NCBI RefSeq assembly: GCF_024282095.1
Contig: NZ_JAMWZS010000018.1
Span: forward strand, 1 to 51,380
From: Nitrosomonas sp.
GTDB lineage: Bacteria; Pseudomonadota; Gammaproteobacteria; Burkholderiales; Nitrosomonadaceae
Direction: 5' to 3'
Length of the DNA: 51,380 bases
Shown: positions 48,220-51,380 of the stretch, in pieces
How the letters are laid out: each line of letters opens with the position of its first letter
How positions within the stretch are numbered: position 1 is the first letter of the stretch
The notes under the pieces: model-generated
Seen by the model: only the letters and a program-made list of their open reading frames with translations
Told to the model about the DNA's origin: nothing
The model's database searches: none
Position numbers and translations under genes: made by a program

Positions 48220-48606
48220 TTATTCACTGGGTTCCGGTTCATCCGCCGGAAAATCCAATTCGACTTTTGCACCGTCCGGATCGTGAAAAAATAATTGCCA
48301 AATTTCCAGGTCCTTCAGACGGTGTAATTCATAGTGGATACCTTGTTGTTTTAAGGTGTTGACCATCGCTTGCAGATTGGATGCGGTAAAAGCCATATGG
48401 TCAATTACACCTGCTGCGTTTTTCGGCATCGGCTTGCCCGCCATAATATGCAATATCGCCTGATTCCCGGCATACAGCCATGCACCCGGGAAAGCAAAAG
48501 GCGGGCGGTAGCCCTCTGTTAGTCCGAGCACATTGATATAAAAAACCTTGCTTCTTTCGAGATCACTGCTTAGCACAGTGAAATGGTTCATGCCTGCGAT
48601 CGTCAT
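48220..48606 (-). CDS. VOC family protein (glyoxalase-like)
   Basis: This 128-aa single VOC domain pair starts GMNHFTVLSSDLERSKVFYINVLGL and has the middle VIDHMAFTASNLQAMVNTLKQQGI and the end LFFHDPDGAKVELDF. The metal-ligand His and Glu positions are in place (MNHF, KVELD). Substrate is unknown. It is convergent with the M48 gene, 4 bases apart. Confidence 0.88.
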   Translation of the reverse strand: MTIAGMNHFTVLSSDLERSKVFYINVLGLTEGYRPPFAFPGAWLYAGNQAILHIMAGKPMPKNAAGVIDHMAFTASNLQAMVNTLKQQGIHYELHRLKDLEIWQLFFHDPDGAKVELDFPADEPEPSE

Positions 48607-49215
48607 TTTGCTGTTTTCCTGCTGAAAATTAATTTATAGCATGATTTTTTGATTGCGGAACAGTTTTCTTGCAATGAACAGCGCTTGCCCGTGATTGAAT
48701 GTAGAAAGCTGCGGTATGGCTGAATAAGGATTGGTTGGGTATGGATTCTTGAACGTAATCATATTCCCACATTCTGTTATTGAGTGTTTGCCATTTAAAC
48801 TGCAACTTGCCATGTGTGAAAGCGAATTCGGGAGCTGATGTGTATGTTAATGATTTATCGTAGGATTAATGTTTTTTGTATTTGAGGTGATTAATTTTTG
48901 CGCATAATTAACTCGTTTATTATTTTTGCCTTTTCCATTTCTAATTAAGAAGTTCATCGAAACTTTCAATGCCGACTAAAGAAAATATTTCCTTTGGTCG
49001 TAAGAAAACATTACTCATTTTAATGGATTAAATGGCGAATAAGAGTAAGTCAGTCAGTCAGTGATCTGCTGAAGATGGATATAGATACCTGGGTGCCGTC
49101 TTGGTCACAATTCTTTAAAACGTATACCAGCGTTCTACCAGACTTACATAATTATTCGATAGCACACAGATGATTGGATTTTGATAGCAAACAAGAGGAA
49201 AGAGGAGCGCAAAAC
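48607..49215. other. Long leader region upstream of cheW
   Basis: These 609 bases hold no supported gene. They contain an AGTC-type tetranucleotide repeat at 49048-49062 and an imperfect inverted repeat at about 48973-49000 (CGACTAAAGAAA with TTTCCTTTGGTCG). They must hold the promoters of cheW and the VOC gene. I looked for a sigma-28 promoter and found no convincing pair of boxes. Confidence 0.45.
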
Positions 49216-49740
49216 ATGTTACAGGAGCATGCAGCAAATAAGGTTACCGAGAAGATTGCCGAGTCACACAGTGCAGTAATCAGCCGTATGGCCAACGAAT
49301 TTTTAACGTTTCGTCTAGGTAAGGAAGAATACGGAATCGAAATACTTAAGGTACAAGAGATTCGTGGTTATGACGCCATCACCCAAATTGCCAATGCTCC
49401 GGAATTTATCAGGGGCGTTGTGAATCTGCGGGGAATCATCGTACCGATTATCGATATGAGGATCAAGTTCAGGATGAGTAATGCGGATTATGATCAATTC
49501 ACCGTGGTAATTATTTTAAATGTAGCGGGGCGAGTCATGGGCATCGTAGTGGATGGGGTATCCGATGTGATTGCATTGGGAGAGGAGCAAATGCGCCCTA
49601 CACCTGGATTGGGTTCTGTCATTGATACGGAATACATCATGGGACTTGGAACAGTCGACGAGCGGATGCTGATATTGATCGATATCGAAAAGCTGATGGG
49701 CGGTAGCGATATGGGCTTGATTGAGCAAAGCATTAATTAA
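49216..49740 (+). CDS. cheW: Chemotaxis coupling protein CheW
   Basis: This 174-aa adaptor links chemoreceptors to the CheA kinase. ATG 49216 follows AGAGGAG at 49201-49207. After a 25-residue polar N-terminus the CheW domain runs [50 protein letters not shown] and [11 protein letters not shown]. It is followed 41 bases later by a chemoreceptor gene, as in many cheW-mcp pairs. Confidence 0.95.
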   Translation: MLQEHAANKVTEKIAESHSAVISRMANEFLTFRLGKEEYGIEILKVQEIRGYDAITQIANAPEFIRGVVNLRGIIVPIIDMRIKFRMSNADYDQFTVVIILNVAGRVMGIVVDGVSDVIALGEEQMRPTPGLGSVIDTEYIMGLGTVDERMLILIDIEKLMGGSDMGLIEQSIN

Positions 49741-49781
49741 TTAAAGCTGTTGTTTTCTTAAAAAATTGAAGGAGAGTCTTA

Positions 49782-51380
49782 ATGTTCACAAATACTTCTA
49801 TAAAGTTTCGCTTGATGTTTGTCATGAGCATTCTATCGGTATTGATGGTAGGAATTGGTGCTCTGGGTTTATATGGTTTTAACCATTCCAATACAGGAGT
49901 AAAAAATGTTTATCAAGATCGCCTGATTCCATCTGTGCAGTTAGGATCAATCCTGGATGTTTGGTATCAAGTTCGCGAAAACGCGAGAAATGCAATTGAA
50001 TCGAAAAATACCGCTACCGCAAAAGCGCTGGAGAGAAGAAGCGAATAAACTCGTGAAACAGAATGAAGGGGTGTGGGCGAAATACTTAAGAGACCACTTT
50101 AACACGCCGAAGAGGCGGTACTTGCTAAACCAAAGGTGCGCAAACATGTACAGTATGTAAACTCAATGAATCGAACCATTCAACTTGCTTCGAAAGGAGA
50201 ATTTGAAGCTGCACACAAAATCTCTCGGGAAATACCGTGCCAAAGTTTAATGCACTACGTGATACCGTGTTTGCTTTACTGGATCTGCAAGGTAAAGTCG
50301 CTGAAAATGAATATAACAGCGCACAAAGCAGTTACGAAACTATTTTTATGATTTCTTTGGTCACTATAGGTTTCGGTATTCTTATGGCGGTTGTTTTTGG
50401 GGCCTTGTTGCTGCGATCCATTGTTGCCGTTGGATGAGGCCATTGATATTGCGCATAAAGTGGCATCAGGTGATCTGACGTCTAATATCGTAGTAACATC
50501 TACAAAATCGTCAACAGGTCGGTTACTACAAGCACGCTTAAAAGAGATGAATGACAGCTTGATAGACTTAGTTGGTAAAGTACGCTCGAGTACGGATCAG
50601 ATCACAACGGCTTCGGGTGAAATCGCCTCTGGAAATTTGGATCTGAGTCAACGCACGGAAGAGCAAGCATCCAGCCTGGAAGAAACGGCTTCTTCGATCC
50701 AGCCTGGAAGAAACGGCTTCTTCGATGGAGGAATTGACTTCAACCGTCAGACAGAATGCTGATAATGCCCACCAGGCAAACCAATTGGCAGCCGGCGCAT
50801 CGGAAGTTGCGGTAAAAGGCGGTGCGGTAGTGGGTCAAGTGGTGCATACCATGAAATCGATTAATGAAAGCTCGCATAAGATTGTCGACATTATCAGTGT
50901 TATTGATGGTATCGCATTTCAAACCAATATTCTGGCATTGAATGCTGCAGTAGAAGCAGCGCGTGCAGGTGAACAAGGCCGCGGATTTGCAGTTGTGGCT
51001 ACGGAAGTACGTACATTGGCGCAACGTTCGGCAGCGGCAGCGAAAGAAATCAAAGAATTGATCAATGATTCAGTCGCAAAAGTTGACGAAGGCACGCGAT
51101 TGGTTGATGAAGCTGGTGCAACCATGGATGAGATAGTCAGTTCAGTTAAACGTGTCACTGACATCATGAGCGAGATATCTGCAGCATCGCAGGAACAGAG
51201 TTCGGGTATTGAACAAGTGAACCAGGCGGTGACGCAAATGGATGAAGTAACGCAACAAAATGCAGCGTTGGTGGAAGAGTCGGCGGCAGCAGCCGAGTCC
51301 ATGCAAGAACAAGCGCAAGCGTTAGCTCATGCAGTGAGTGTATTTAGACTGTCGGGTGGCAGCAGTAATGTCACCGCAAC
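49782..51380 (+). pseudogene. Methyl-accepting chemotaxis protein, multiply frameshifted (3' end beyond window)
   Basis: The start ATG has AAGGAG 7 bases upstream. The product would be a Tar-type receptor: N-terminal TM helix, four-helix sensor domain with Arg/Trp-rich segment (VWYQVRENARNAI), second TM near 50345-50430, HAMP and a conserved signalling tip ([37 protein letters not shown]). Reading the expected protein needs shifts near 50025, 50085, 50115, 50230 and 50425, and after a 28-bp tandem duplication at 50671-50726. The C-terminal module from about 50725 on is intact in one frame. Either a decaying gene or accumulated sequence errors; the first 88 codons would give only a short fragment. 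Confidence 0.85.
50671..50726. repeat. Exact 28-bp tandem duplication in the chemoreceptor gene
   Basis: The unit starting CCAGCCTGGAAGAAACGGCT and ending TCTTCGAT is repeated twice without a gap. Twenty-eight bases is not a multiple of three, so the second copy throws the frame: [13 protein letters not shown] is followed by IQPGRNGF instead of [10 protein letters not shown]. Confidence 0.95.

Noticed and set aside
48940-49165. Sigma-28 promoter for cheW and the chemoreceptor
   Set aside because: GCCGACTAA at 48971 and TTCGATAG near 49155 lack a TAAA box at the right distance.

Overview
The window reads as an ordinary chromosomal stretch of a Gram-negative betaproteobacterium. Protein style, moderate GC, the leuS-lptE-holA order and the paired diheme cytochromes suggest a Nitrosomonas-like ammonia oxidiser. 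That placement is inferred from sequence flavour, not from a database search. I see no rRNA, tRNA, CRISPR array, prophage or intact insertion sequence.

Layout. 0.1-5.4 kb: a Nudix hydrolase gene broken by a Trp-to-TGA codon, a small acidic protein with an Asp-Ile repeat, a membrane diguanylate cyclase, a DUF1499 membrane protein and a Na+/H+ antiporter-like protein, closed by a strong terminator. 5.5-11.2 kb: a heavy-metal RND efflux operon on the minus strand (outer-membrane channel, lipoprotein adaptor, pump). 11.4-17.4 kb: an alpha/beta hydrolase translationally coupled to a RoxA-like diheme cytochrome c, a lipoprotein aminopeptidase and a Tat-type multicopper oxidase. 17.4-24.8 kb: small proteins, YchJ, a CAAX-type membrane protease, a PilZ protein, a beta-barrel porin, and rluD/bamD with overlapping divergent start codons. 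24.8-31.3 kb: a hydrolase, an HPt-REC-REC-GGDEF regulator, and a compact three-gene unit (RimK-like ATP-grasp ligase, membrane inactive transglutaminase, retropepsin-like lipoprotein) that may form a peptide-ligation/proteolysis module. 31.4-35 kb: an Ig-like secreted protein, a lipoyl-domain dihydrolipoyl dehydrogenase and proA. 35.2-39.5 kb: the accessory-looking part, with a decayed HDOD gene, a hairpin element, a FecR-like lipoprotein, a DUF547 protein bracketed by an imperfect repeat, a small membrane protein behind a textbook FNR-type promoter, and a three-gene minus-strand group ending in a VOC protein. 39.6-48.6 kb: a second RoxA-like diheme lipoprotein, an exported cyanophycinase-like protein, holA, lptE, leuS with a Gly-rich insertion, dodecin, an M48 peptidase and a VOC protein. 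48.6 kb to the end: cheW and a chemoreceptor gene carrying several frameshifts and a 28-bp tandem duplication.

Themes: cyclic-di-GMP signalling (two GGDEF proteins with I-sites, one PilZ protein), metal and redox periplasmic chemistry (RND pump, multicopper oxidase, two diheme cytochromes), envelope assembly (bamD, lptE), and several genes in decay. The best candidate for something undescribed is the 44-residue membrane protein at 38066-38200. It has an exact TTGAT-N4-ATCAA box, a -10 element at class II spacing and a strong ribosome binding site.
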